The notes under the pieces are model-generated. The model did not search any database. It saw nothing but the letters and a program-made list of their open reading frames with translations, and was not told the origin of the DNA. A program made the position numbers and the translations under genes. Below, one piece after another: positions 51,111 through 63,943 of a stretch of DNA of 64,000 nucleotides. Numbering within the stretch: position 1 is the first letter of the stretch; every line of letters begins with the position of its first letter. The stretch is from Limanda limanda (Eukaryota > Chordata > Actinopteri > Pleuronectiformes > Pleuronectidae): assembly GCF_963576545.1 (NCBI RefSeq), contig NW_026870487.1, forward strand, positions 1-64,000. The letters are read 5' to 3'.

Positions 51111-54100
51111 AAGTCTCTCCGACCTTCACAAAAAAAGTTATTCAAGAATATCTCCTCAGATTTGGGGGAATTTCGTCGGTCGACCTCTTCCGAAGGTCGT
51201 ACAAGCTCGGGGATGGTACCAATCGATCCGCAGGACCCAAATTAGTCCAGATGCAACCACTTTCCAAGTCTCTCCGACCTTCACAAAAAAAGTTATTCAA
51301 GAATATCTCTTTCTCCTATGTGCTTTCATCCCTAACCCTAACCCTAACCCTTCCGAAAGTCGGAGAAGCTCAAGGATGGTACCGATCGATGCGCGCTACC
51401 CCATTTAGTGGGGGTAGAGCCTACTTGCAAGTCTCTCGGACCTTCACAAAAAAAGTTATTCAAGAATATCTCTTTCTCCTATGTGCTTTCATCCCTAACC
51501 CTAACCCTAACCCTTCCGAAAGTCGGAGAAGCTCAAGGATGGTACCGATCGATGCGCGCTACCCCATTTAGTGGGGGTAGAGCCTACTTGCAAGTCTCTC
51601 CGACCTTCACAAAAAAAGTTATTCAAGAATATCTCTTTCTCCTATGTGCTTTCATCCCTAACCCTAACCCTAACCCTTCCGAAAGTCGGAGAAGCTCAAG
51701 GATGGTACCGATCGATGCGCGCTACCCCATTTAGTGGGGGTAGAGCCTACTTGCAAGTCTCTCCGACCTTCACAAAAAAAGTTATTCAAGAATATCTCTT
51801 TCTCCTATGTGCTTTCATCCCTAACCCTAACCCTAACCCTTCCGAAAGTCGGAGAAGCTCAAGGATGGTAACGATCGATGCGCGCTACCCCATTTAGTGG
51901 GGGTAGAGCCTACTTGCAAGTCTCTCCGACCTTCACAAAAAAAGTTATTCAAGAATATCTCTTTCTCCTATGTGCTTTCATCCCTAACCCTAACCCTAAC
52001 CCTTCCGAAAGTCGGAGAAGCTCAAGGATGGTACCGATCGATGCGCGCTACCCCATTTAGTGGGGGTAGAGCCTACTTGCAAGTCTCTCCGACCTTCACA
52101 AAAAAAGTTATTCAAGAATATCTCCTCAGATTTGGGGGAATTTCGTCGGTCGACCTCTTCCGAAGGTCGTACAAGCTCGGGGATGGTACCAATCGATCTG
52201 CAGGACCCAAATTAGTCCAGATGCAACCACTTTACAAGTCTCTCCGACCTTCACAAAAAAAGTTATTCAAGAATATCTCTTTCTCCTATGTGCTTTCATC
52301 CCTAACCCTAACCCTAACCCTTCCGAAAGTCGGAGAAGCTCAAGGATGGTACCGATCGATGCGCGCTACCCCATTTAGTGGGGGTAGAGCCTACTTGCAA
52401 GTCTCTCCGACCTTCACAAAAAACGTTATTCAAGAATATCTCTTTCTCCTATGTGCTTTCATCCCTAACCCTAACCCTAACCCTTCCGAAAGTCGGAGAA
52501 GCTCAAGGATGGTACCGATCGATGCGCGCTACCCCATTTAGTGGGGGTAGAGCCTACTTGCAAGTCTCTCCGACCTTCACAAAAAAAGTTATTCAAGAAT
52601 ATCTCCTCAGATTTGGGGGAATTTCGTCGGTCGACCTCTTCCGAAGGTCGTACAAGCTCGGGGATGGTACCAATCGATCCGCAGGACCCAAATTAGTCCA
52701 GATGCAACCACTTTCCAAGTCTCTCCGACCTTCACAAAAAAAGTTATTCAAGAATATCTCTTTCTCCTATGTGCTTTCATCCCTAACCCTAACCCTAACC
52801 CTTCCGAAAGTCGGAGAAGCTCAAGGATGGTACCGATCGATGCGCGCTACCCCATTTAGTGGGGGTAGAGCCTACTTGCAAGTCTCTCCGACCTTCACAA
52901 AAAAAGTTATTCAAGAATATCTCCTCAGATTTGGGGGAATTTCGTCGGTCGACCTCTTCCGAAGGTCGTACAAGCTTGGGGATGGTACCAATCGATCCGC
53001 AGGACCCAAATTAGTCCAGATGCAACCACTTTCCAAGTCTCTCCGACCTTCACAAAAAAAGTTATTCAAGAATATCTCTTTCTCCTATGTGCTTTCATCC
53101 CTAACCCTAACCCTAACCCTTCCGAAAGTCGGAGAAGCTCAAGGATGGTACCGATCGATGCGCGCTACCCCATTTAGTGGGGGTAGAGCCTACTTGCAAG
53201 TCTCTCCGACCTTCACAAAAAAAGTTATTCAAGAATATCTCTTTCTCCTATGTGCTTTCATCCCTAACCCTAACCCTTCCGAAAGTCGGAGAAGCTCAAG
53301 GATGGTACCGATCGATGCGCGCTACCCCATTTAGTGGGGGTAGAGCCTACTTGCAAGTCTCTCCGACCTTCACAAAAAAAGTTATTCAAGAATATCTCTT
53401 TCTCCTATGTGCTTTCATCCCTAACCCTACCCCTAACCCTTCCGAAAGTCGGAGAAGCTCAAGGATGGTACTGATCGATGCGCGCTACCCCATTTAGTGG
53501 GGGTAGAGCCTACTTGCAAGTCTCTCGGACCTTCACAAAAAAAGTTATTCAAGAATATCTCTTTCTCCTATGTGCTTTCATCCCTAACCCTAACCCTAAC
53601 CCTTCCGAAAGTCGGAGAAGCTCAACGATGGTACCGATCGATGCGCGCTACCCCATTTAGTGGGGGTAGAGCCTACTTGCAAGTCTCTCCGACCTTCACA
53701 AAAAAAGTTATTCAAGAATATCTCCTCAGATTTGGGGGAATTTCGTCGGTCGACCTCTTCCGAAGGTCGTACAAGCTCGGGGATGGTACCAATCGATCCG
53801 CAGGACCCAAATTAGTCCAGATGCAACCACTTTCCAAGTCTCTCCGACCTTCACAAAAAAAGTTATTCAAGAATATCTCTTTCTCCTATGTGCTTTCATC
53901 CCTAACCCTAACCCTAACCCTTCCGAAAGTCGGAGAAGCTCAAAGATGGTACCGATCGATGCGCGCTACCCCATTTAGTGGGGGTAGAGCCTACTTGCAA
54001 GTCTCTCCGACCTTCACAAAAAAAGTTATTCAAGAATATCTCTTTCTCCTATGTGCTTTCATCCCTAACCCTAACCCTAACCCTTCCGAAAGTCGGAGAA

Positions 54101-54968
54101 GCTCAAGGATGGTACTGATCGATGCGCGCTACCCCATTTAGTGGGGGTAGAGCCTACTTGCAAGTCTCTCCGACCTTCACAAAAAAAGTTATTCAAGAAT
54201 ATCTCTTTCTCCTATGTGCTTTCATCCCTAACCCTAACCCTAACCCTTCCGAAAGTCGGAGAAGCTCAAGGATGGTAACGATCGATGCGCGCTACCCCAT
54301 TTAGTGGGGGTAGAGCCTACTTGCAAGTCTCTCCGACCTTCACAAAAAAAGTTATTCAAGAATATCTCTTTCTCCTATGTGCTTTCATCCCTAACCCTAA
54401 CCCTAACCCTTCCGAAAGTCGGAGAAGCTCAAGGATGGTACCGATCGATGCGCGCTACCCCATTTAGTGGGGGTAGAGCCTACTTGCAAGTCTCTCCGAC
54501 CTTCACAAAAAAAGTTATTCAAGAATATCTCCTCAGATTTGGGGGAATTTCGTCGGTCGACCTCTTCCGAAGGTCGTACAAGCTCGGGGATGGTACCAAT
54601 CGATCCGCAGGACCCAAATTAGTCCAGATGCAACCACTTTCCAAGTCTCTCCGACCTTCACAAAAAAAGTTATTCAAGAATATCTCTTTCTCCTATGTGC
54701 TTTCATCCCTAACCCTAACCCTAACCCTTCCGAAAGTCGGAGAAGCTCAAGGATGGTACCGATCGATGCGCGCTACCCCATTTAGTGGGGGTAGAGCCTA
54801 CTTGCAAGTCTCTCCGACCTTCACAAAAAACGTTATTCAAGAATATCTCTTTCTCCTATGTGCTTTCATCCCTAACCCTAACCCTAACCCTTCCGAAAGT
54901 CGGAGAAGCTCAAGGATGGTACCGATCGATGCGCGCTACCCCATTTAGTGGGGGTAGAGCCTACTTGC
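51111..54968 (+). repeat. 5,790 bp higher-order repeat, copy 2 (partial, 3,858 bp)
   Basis: Code 5,2,1,4,4,2 then the pattern stops. Markers CAAGCTTGGG (near 52975), CCCTACCCC (53430) and CAACGATGG (near 53625) sit 5,790 bp from copy 1. TTTACAAGTC in B recurs at about 50301 and 52233. One A (GTG at 54141) has gained GGTACTGATC relative to copy 1. Confidence 0.86.
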
Positions 54969-57900
54969 AAGTCTCTCCGACCTTCACAAAAAAAGTTATT
55001 CAAGAATATCTCCTCAGATTTGGGGGAATTTCGTCGGTCGACCTCTTCCGAAGGTCGTACAAGCTCGGGGATGGTACCAATCGATCCGCAGGACCCAAAT
55101 TAGTCCAGATGCAACCACTTTCCAAGTCTCTCCGACCTTCACAAAAAAAGTTATTCAAGAATATCTCTTTCTCCTATGTGCTTTCATCCCTAACCCTAAC
55201 CCTAACCCTTCCGAAAGTCGGAGAAGCTCAAGGATGGTACCGATCGATGCGCGCAACCCCATTTAGTGGGGGTAGAGCCTACTTGCAAGTCTCTCCGACC
55301 TTCACAAAAAAAGTTATTCAAGAATATCTCTTTCTCCTATGTGCTTTCATCCCTAACCCTAACCCTAACCCTTCCGAAAGTCGGAGAAGCTCAAGGATGG
55401 TACCGATCGATGCGCGCTACCCCATTTAGTGGGGGTAGAGCCTACTTGCAAGTCTCTCCGACCTTCACAAAAAAAGTTATTCAAGAATATCTCTTTCTCC
55501 TATGTGCTTTCATCCCTAACCCTAACCCTAACCCTTCCGAAAGTCGGAGAAGCTCAAGGATGGTACCGATCGATGCGCGCTACCCCATTTAGTGGGGGTA
55601 GAGCCTACTTGCAAGTCTCTCCGACCTTCACAAAAAAAGTTATTCAAGAATATCTCCTCAGATTTGGGGGAATTTCGTCGGTCGACCTCTTCCGAAGGTC
55701 GTACAAGCTCGGGGATGGTACCAATCGATCTGCAGGACCCAAATTAGTCCAGATGCAACCACTTTCCAAGTCTCTCCGACCTTCACAAAAAAAGTTATTC
55801 AAGAATATCTCTTTCTCCTATGTGCTTTCATCCCTAACCCTAACCCTAACCCTTCCGAAAGTCGGAGAAGCTCAAGGATGGTACCGATCGATGCGCGCTA
55901 CTCCATTTAGTGGGGGTAGAGCCTACTTGCAAGTCTCTCCGACCTTCACAAAAAAAGTTATTCAAGAATATCTCTTTCTCCTATGTGCTTTCATCCCTAA
56001 CCCTAACCCTAACCCTTCCGAAAGTCGGAGAAGCTCAAGGATGGTACCGATCGATGCGCGCTACCCCATTTAGTGGGGGTAGAGCCTACTTGCAAGTCTC
56101 TCCGACCTTCACAAAAAAAGTTATTCAAGAATATCTCTTTCTCCTATGTGCTTTCATCCCTAACCCTAACCCTAACCCTTCCGAAAGTCGGAGAAGCTCA
56201 AAGATGGTACCGATCGATGCGCGCTACCCCATTTAGTGGGGGTAGAGCCTACTTGCAAGTCTCTCCGACCTTCACAAAAAAAGTTATTCAAGAATATCTC
56301 CTCAGATTTGGGGGAATTTCGTCGGTCGACCTCTTCCGAAGGTCGTACAAGCTCGGGGATGGTACCAATCGATCCGCAGGACCCAAATTAGTCCAGATGC
56401 AACCACTTTCCAAGTCTCTCCGACCTTCACAAAAAAAGTTATTCAAGAATATCTCTTTCTCCTATGTGCTTTCATCCCTAACCCTAACCCTAACCCTTCC
56501 GAAAGTCGGAGAAGCTCAAGGATGGTACCGATCGATGCGCGCAACCCCATTTAGTGGGGGTAAAGCCTACTTGCAAGTCTCTCCGACCTTCACAAAAAAA
56601 GTTATTCAAGAATATCTCTTTCTCCTATGTGCTTTCATCCCTAACCCTAACCCTAACCCTTCCGAAAGTCGGAGAAGCTCAAGGATGGTACCGATCGATG
56701 CGCGCTACCCCATTTAGTGGGGGTAGAGCCTACTTGCAAGTCTCTCCGACCTTCACAAAAAAAGTTATTCAAGAATATCTCTTTCTCCTATGTGCTTTCA
56801 TCCCTAACCCTAACCCTTCCGAAAGTCGGAGAAGCTCAAGGATGGTACCGATCGATGCGCGCTACCCCATTTAGTGGGGGTAGAGCCTACTTGCAAGTCT
56901 CTCCGACCTTCACAAAAAAAGTTATTCAAGAATATCTCCTCAGATTTGGGGGAATTTCGTCGGTCGACCTCTTCCGAAGGTCGTACAAGCTCGGGGATGG
57001 TACCAATCGATCCGCAGGACCCAAATTAGTCCAGATGCAACCACTTTCCAAGTCTCTCCGACCTTCACAAAAAAAGTTATTCAAGAATATCTCTTTCTCC
57101 TATGTGCTTTCATCCCTAACCCTAACCCTAACCCTTCCGAAAGTCGGAGAAGCTCAAGGATGGTACCGATCGATGCGCGCTACCCCATTTAGTGGGGGTA
57201 GAGCCTACTTGCAAGTCTCTCCGACCTTCACAAAAAAAGTTATTCAAGAATATCTCCTCAGATTTGGGGGAATTTCGTCGGTCGACCTCTTCCGAAGGTC
57301 GTACAAGCTCGGGGATGGTACCAATCGATCTGCAGGACCCAAATTAGTCCAGATGCAACCACTTTCCAAGTCTCTCCGACCTTCACAAAAAAAGTTATTC
57401 AAGAATATCTCTTTCTCCTATGTGCTTTCATCCCTAACCCTAACCCTAACCCTTCCGAAAGTCGGAGAAGCTCAAGGATGGTACCGATCGATGCGCGCAA
57501 CCCCATTTAGTGGGGGTAGAGCCTACTTGCAAGTCTCTCCGACCTTCACAAAAAAAGTTATTCAAGAATATCTCTTTCTCCTATGTGCTTTCATCCCTAA
57601 CCCTAACCCTAACCCTTCCGAAAGTCGGAGAAGCTCAAGGATGGTACCGATCGATGCGCGCTACCCCATTTAGTGGGGGTAGAGCCTACTTGCAAGTCTC
57701 TCCGACCTTCACAAAAAAAGTTATTCAAGAATATCTCTTTCTCCTATGTGCTTTCATCCCTAACCCTAACCCTAACCCTTCCGAAAGTCGGAGAAGCTCA
57801 AGGATGGTACCGATCGATGCGCGCTACCCCATTTAGTGGGGGTAGAGCCTACTTGCAAGTCTCTCCGACCTTCACAAAAAAAGTTATTCAAGAATATCTC

Positions 57901-58492
57901 CTCAGATTTGGGGGAATTTCGTCGGTCGACCTCTTCCGAAGGTCGTACAAGCTCGGGGATGGTACCAATCGATCCGCAGGACCCAAATTAGTCCAGATGC
58001 AACCACTTTTCAAGTCTCTCCGACCTTCACAAAAAACGTTATTCAAGAATATCTCTTTCTCCTATGTGCTTTCATCCCTAACCCTAACCCTAACCCTTCC
58101 GAAAGTCGGAGAAGCTCAAGGATGGTACCGATCGATGCGCGCTACCCCATTTAGTGTGGGTAGAGCCTACTTGCAAGTCTCTCCGACTTTCACAAAAAAA
58201 GTTATTCAAGAATATCTCCTCAGATTTGGGGGAATTTCGTCGGTCGACCTCTTCCGAAGGTCGTACAAGCTCGGGGATGGTACCAATCGATCCGCAGGAC
58301 CCAAATTAGTCCAGATGCAACCACTTTCCAAGTCTCTCCGACCTTCACAAAAAAAGTTATTCAAGAATATCTCTTTCTCCTATGTGCTTTCATCCCTAAC
58401 CCTAACCCTAACCCTTCCGAAAGTCGGAGAAGCTCAAGGATGGTACCGATCGATGCGCGCTACCCCATTTAGTGGGGGTAGAGCCTACTTGC

Positions 58493-59454
58493 AAGTCTCT
58501 CCGACCTTCACAAAAAAAGTTATTCAAGAATATCTCTTTCTCCTATGTGCTTTCATCCCTAACCCTAACCCTAACCCTTCCGAAAGTCGGAGAAGCTCAA
58601 GGATGGTAACGATCGATGCGCGCTACCCCATTTAGTGGGGGTAGAGCCTACTTGCAAGTCTCTCCGACCTTCACAAAAAAAGTTATTCAAGAATATCTCT
58701 TTCTCCTATGTGCTTTCATCCCTAACCCTAACCCTAACCCTTCCGAAAGTCGGAGAGGCTCAAGGATGGTACCGATCGATGCGCGCTACCCCATTTAGTG
58801 GGGGTAGAGCCTACTTGCAAGTCTCTCCGACCTTCACAAAAAAAGTTATTCAAGAATATCTCCTCAGATTTGGGGGAATTTCGTCGGTCGACCTCTTCCG
58901 AAGGTCGTACAAGCTCGGGGATGGTACCAATCGATCCGCAGGACCCAAATTAGTCCAGATGCAACCACTTTCCAAGTCTCTCCGACCTTCACAAAAAAAG
59001 TTATTCAAGAATATCTCTTTCTCCTATGTGCTTTCATCCCTAACCCTAACCCTAACCCTTCCGAAAGTCGGAGAAGCTCAAGGATGGTAACGATCGATGC
59101 GCGCTACCCCATTTAGTGGGGGTAGAGCCTACTTGCAAGTCTCTCCGACCTTCACAAAAAAAGTTATTCAAGAATATCTCTTTCTCCTATGTGCTTTCAT
59201 CCCTAACCCTAACCCTAACCCTTCCGAAAGTCGGAGAGGCTCAAGGATGGTACCGATCGATGCGCGCTACCCCATTTAGTGGGGGTAGAGCCTACTTGCA
59301 AGTCTCTCCGACCTTCACAAAAAAAGTTATTCAAGAATATCTCCTCAGATTTGGGGGAATTTCGTCGGTCGACCTCTTCCGAAGGTCGTACAAGCTCGGG
59401 GATGGTACCAATCGATCCGCAGGACCCAAATTAGTCCAGATGCAACCACTTTCC
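58493..59454 (+). repeat. 481 bp tandem duplication marked by GAGAGGCTC
   Basis: Two A monomers in tandem with a B (A with GGTAACGATC, A with GAGAGGCTC, then B) occur twice in direct succession. The private A to G change lies at 58757 and 59238, exactly 481 bp apart. The second copy is the only other GAGAGGCTC in the window, so this duplication is recent and in trimer register. Confidence 0.88.
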
Positions 59455-62400
59455 AAGTCTCTCCGACCTTCACAAAAAAAGTTATTCAAGAATATCTCTT
59501 TCTCCTATGTGCTTTCATCCCTAACCCTAACCCTAACCCTTCCGAAAGTCGGAGAAGCTCAAGGATGGTACCGATCGATGCGCGCTACCCCATTTAGTGG
59601 GGGTAGAGCCTACTTGCAAGTCTCTCCGACCTTCACAAAAAACGTTATTCAAGAATATCTCTTTCTCCTATGTGCTTTCATCCCTAACCCTAACCCTAAC
59701 CCTTCCGAAAGTCGGAGAAGCTCAAGGATGGTACCGATCGATGCGCGCTACCCCATTTAGTGGGGGTAGAGCCTACTTGCAAGTCTCTCCGACCTTCACA
59801 AAAAAAGTTATTCAAGAATATCTCCTCAGATTTGGGGGAATTTCGTCGGTCGACCTCTTCCGAAGGTCGTACAAGCTCGGGGATGGTACCAATCGATCCG
59901 CAGGACCCAAATTAGTCCAGATGCAACCACTTTCCAAGTCTCTCCGACCTTCACAAAAAAAGTTATTCAAGAATATCTCTTTCTCCTATGTGCTTTCATC
60001 CCTAACCCTAACCCTAACCCTTCCGAAAGTCGGAGAAGCTCAAGGATGGTACCGATCGATGCGCGCTACCCCATTTAGTGGGGGTAGAGCCTACTTGCAA
60101 GTCTCTCCGACCTTCACAAAAAAAGTTATTCAAGAATATCTCTTTCTCCTATGTGCTTTCATCCCTAACCCTAACCCTAACACTTCCGAAAGTCGGAGAA
60201 GCTCAAGGATGGTACCGATCGATGCGCGCTACCCCATTTAGTGGGGGTAGAGCCTACTTGCAAGTCTCTCCGACCTTCACAAAAAACGTTATTCAAGAAT
60301 ATCTCTTTCTCCTATGTGCTTTCATCCCTAACCCTAACCCTAACCCTTCCGAAAGTCGGAGAAGCTCAAGGATGGTACCGATCGATGCGCGCTACCCCAT
60401 TTAGTGGGGGTAGAGCCTACTTGCAAGTCTCTCCGACCTTCACAAAAAAAGTTATTCAAGAATATCTCCTCAGATTTGGGGGAATTTCGTCGGTCGACCT
60501 CTTCCGAAGGTCGTACAAGCTCGGGGATGGTACCAATCGATCCGCAGGACCCAAATTAGTCCAGATGCAACCACTTTCCAAGTCTCTCCGACCTTCACAA
60601 AAAAAGTTATTCAAGAATATCTCTTTCTCCTATGTGCTTTCATCCCTAACCCTAACCCTAACCCTTCCGAAAGTCGGAGAAGCTCAAGGATGGTACCGAT
60701 CGATGCGCGCAACCCCATTTAGTGGGGGTAGAGCCTACTTGCAAGTCTCTCCGACCTTCACAAAAAAAGTTATTCAAGAATATCTCTTTCTCCTATGTGC
60801 TTTCATCCCTAACCCTAACCCTAACCCTTCCGAAAGTCGGAGAAGCTCAAGGATGGTACCGATCGATGCGCGCTACCCCATTTAGTGGGGGTAGAGCCTA
60901 CTTGCAAGTCTCTCCGACCTTCACAAAAAAAGTTATTCAAGAATATCTCTTTCTCCTATGTGCTTTCATCCCTAACCCTAACCCTAACCCTTCCGAAAGT
61001 CGGAGAAGCTCAAGGATGGTACCGATCGATGCGCGCTACCCCATTTAGTGGGGGTAGAGCCTACTTGCAAGTCTCTCCGACCTTCACAAAAAAAGTTATT
61101 CAAGAATATCTCCTCAGATTTGGGGGAATTTCGTCGGTCGACCTCTTCCGAAGGTCGTACAAGCTCGGGGATGGTACCAATCGATCCGCAGGACCCAAAT
61201 TAGTCCAGATGCAACCACTTTCCAAGTCTCTCCGACCTTCACAAAAAAAGTTATTCAAGAATATCTCTTTCTCCTATGTGCTTTCATCCCTAACCCTAAC
61301 CCTAACCCTTCCGAAAGTCGGAGAAGCTCAAGGATGGTACCGATCGATGCGCGCTACCCCATTTAGTGGGGGTAGAGCCTACTTGCAAGTCTCTCCGACC
61401 TTCACAAAAAAAGTTATTCAAGAATATCTCCTCAGATTTGGGGGAATTTCGTCGGTCGACCTCTTCCGAAGGTCGTACAAGCTCGGGGATGGTACCAATC
61501 GATCCGCAGGACCCAAATTAGTCCAGATGCAACCACTTTCCAAGTCTCTCCGACCTTCACAAAAAAAGTTATTCAAGAATATCTCTTTCTCCTATGTGCT
61601 TTCATCCCTAACCCTAACCCTAACCCTTCCGAAAGTCGGAGAAGCTCAAGGATGGTACCGATCGATGCGCGCAACCCCATTTAGTGGGGGTAGAGCCTAC
61701 TTGCAAGTCTCTCCGACCTTCACAAAAAAAGTTATTCAAGAATATCTCTTTCTCCTATGTGCTTTCATCCCTAACCCTAACCCTAACCCTTCCGAAAGTC
61801 GGAGAAGCTCAAGGATGGTACCGATCGATGCGCGCTACCCCATTTAGTGGGGGTAGAGCCTACTTGCAAGTCTCTCCGACCTTCACAAAAAAAGTTATTC
61901 AAGAATATCTCTTTCTCCTATGTGCTTTCATCCCTAACCCTAACCCTAACCCTTCCGAAAGTCGGAGAAGCTCAAAGATGGTACCGATCGATGCGCGCTA
62001 CCCCATTTAGTGGGGGTAGAGCCTACTTGCAAGTCTCTCCGACCTTCACAAAAAAAGTTATTCAAGAATATCTCCTCAGATTTGGGGGAATTTCGTCGGT
62101 CGACCTCTTCCGAAGGTCGTACAAGCTCGGGGATGGTACCAATCGATCCGCAGGACCCAAATTAGTCCAGATGCAACCACTTTCCAAGTCTCTCCGACCT
62201 TCACAAAAAAAGTTATTCAAGAATATCTCTTTCTCCTATGTGCTTTCATCCCTAACCCTAACCCTTCCGAAAGTCGGAGAAGCTCAAGGATGGTACCGAT
62301 CGATGCGCGCAACCCCATTTAGTGGGGGTAAAGCCTACTTGCAAGTCTCTCCGACCTTCACAAAAAAAGTTATTCAAGAATATCTCTTTCTCCTATGTGC

Positions 62401-63943
62401 TTTCATCCCTAACCCTAACCCTAACCCTTCCGAAAGTCGGAGAAGCTCAAGGATGGTACCGATCGATGCGCGCTACCCCATTTAGTGGGGGTAGAGCCTA
62501 CTTGCAAGTCTCTCCGACCTTCACAAAAAAAGTTATTCAAGAATATCTCTTTCTCCTATGTGCTTTCATCCCTAACCCTAACCCTAACCCTTCCGAAAGT
62601 CGGAGAAGCTCAAGGATGGTACCGATCGATGCGCGCTACCCCATTTAGTGGGGGTAGAGCCTACTTGCAAGTCTCTCCGACCTTCACAAAAAAAGTTATT
62701 CAAGAATATCTCCTCAGATTTGGGGGAATTTCGTCGGTCGACCTCTTCCGAAGGTCGTACAAGCTCGGGGATGGTACCAATCGATCCGCAGGACCCAAAT
62801 TAGTCCAGATGCAACCACTTTCCAAGTCTCTCCGACCTTCACAAAAAAAGTTATTCAAGAATATCTCTTTCTCCTATGTGCTTTCATCCCTAACCCTAAC
62901 CCTAACCCTTCCGAAAGTCGGAGAAGCTCAAGGATGGTACCGATCGATGCGCGCTACCCCATTTAGTGGGGGTAGAGCCTACTTGCAAGTCTCTCCGACC
63001 TTCACAAAAAAAGTTATTCAAGAATATCTCCTCAGATTTGGGGGAATTTCGTCGGTCGACCTCTTCCGAAGGTCGTACAAGCTCGGGGATGGTACCAATC
63101 GATCCGCAGGACCCAAATTAGTCCAGATGCAACCACTTTCCAAGTCTCTCCGACCTTCACAAAAAAAGTTATTCAAGAATATCTCTTTCTCCTATGTGCT
63201 TTCATCCCTAACCCTAACCCTAACCCTTCCGAAAGTCGGAGAAGCTCAAGGATGGTACCGATCGATGCGCGCAACCCCATTTAGTGGGGGTAGAGCCTAC
63301 TTGCAAGTCTCTCCGACCTTCACAAAAAAAGTTATTCAAGAATATCTCTTTCTCCTATGTGCTTTCATCCCTAACCCTAACCCTTCCGAAAGTCGGAGAA
63401 GCTCAAGGATGGTACCGATCGATGCGCGCTACCCCATTTAGTGGGGGTAGAGCCTACTTGCAAGTCTCTCCGACCTTCACAAAAAAAGTTATTCAAGAAT
63501 ATCTCTTTCTCCTATGTGCTTTCATCCCTAACCCTAACCCTAACCCTTCCGAAAGTCGGAGAAGCTCAAGGATGGTACCGATCGATGCGCGCTACCCCAT
63601 TTAGTGGGGGTAGAGCCTACTTGCAAGTCTCTCCGACCTTCACAAAAAAAGTTATTCAAGAATATCTCCTCAGATTTGGGGGAATTTCGTCGGTCGACCT
63701 CTTCCGAAGGTCGTACAAGCTCGGGGATGGTACCAATCGATCCGCAGGACCCAAATTAGTCCAGATGCAACCACTTTCCAAGTCTCTCCGACCTTCACAA
63801 AAAACGTTATTCAAGAATATCTCTTTCTCCTATGTGCTTTCATCCCTAACCCTAACCCTAACCCTTCCGAAAGTCGGAGAAGCTCAAGGATGGTACCGAT
63901 CGATGCGCGCTACCCCATTTAGTGGGGGGTAGAGCCTACTTGC

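Noticed and set aside
110..63932. Many long open reading frames (up to 426 codons) with GTG or ATG starts, such as 39993-41273
   Set aside because: All are translations of the satellite in one of two frames. Their ends fall on the same TAG in A, their length depends only on how A and B alternate, and stop-creating variants have been amplified. No domain, signal peptide or codon constraint is visible.
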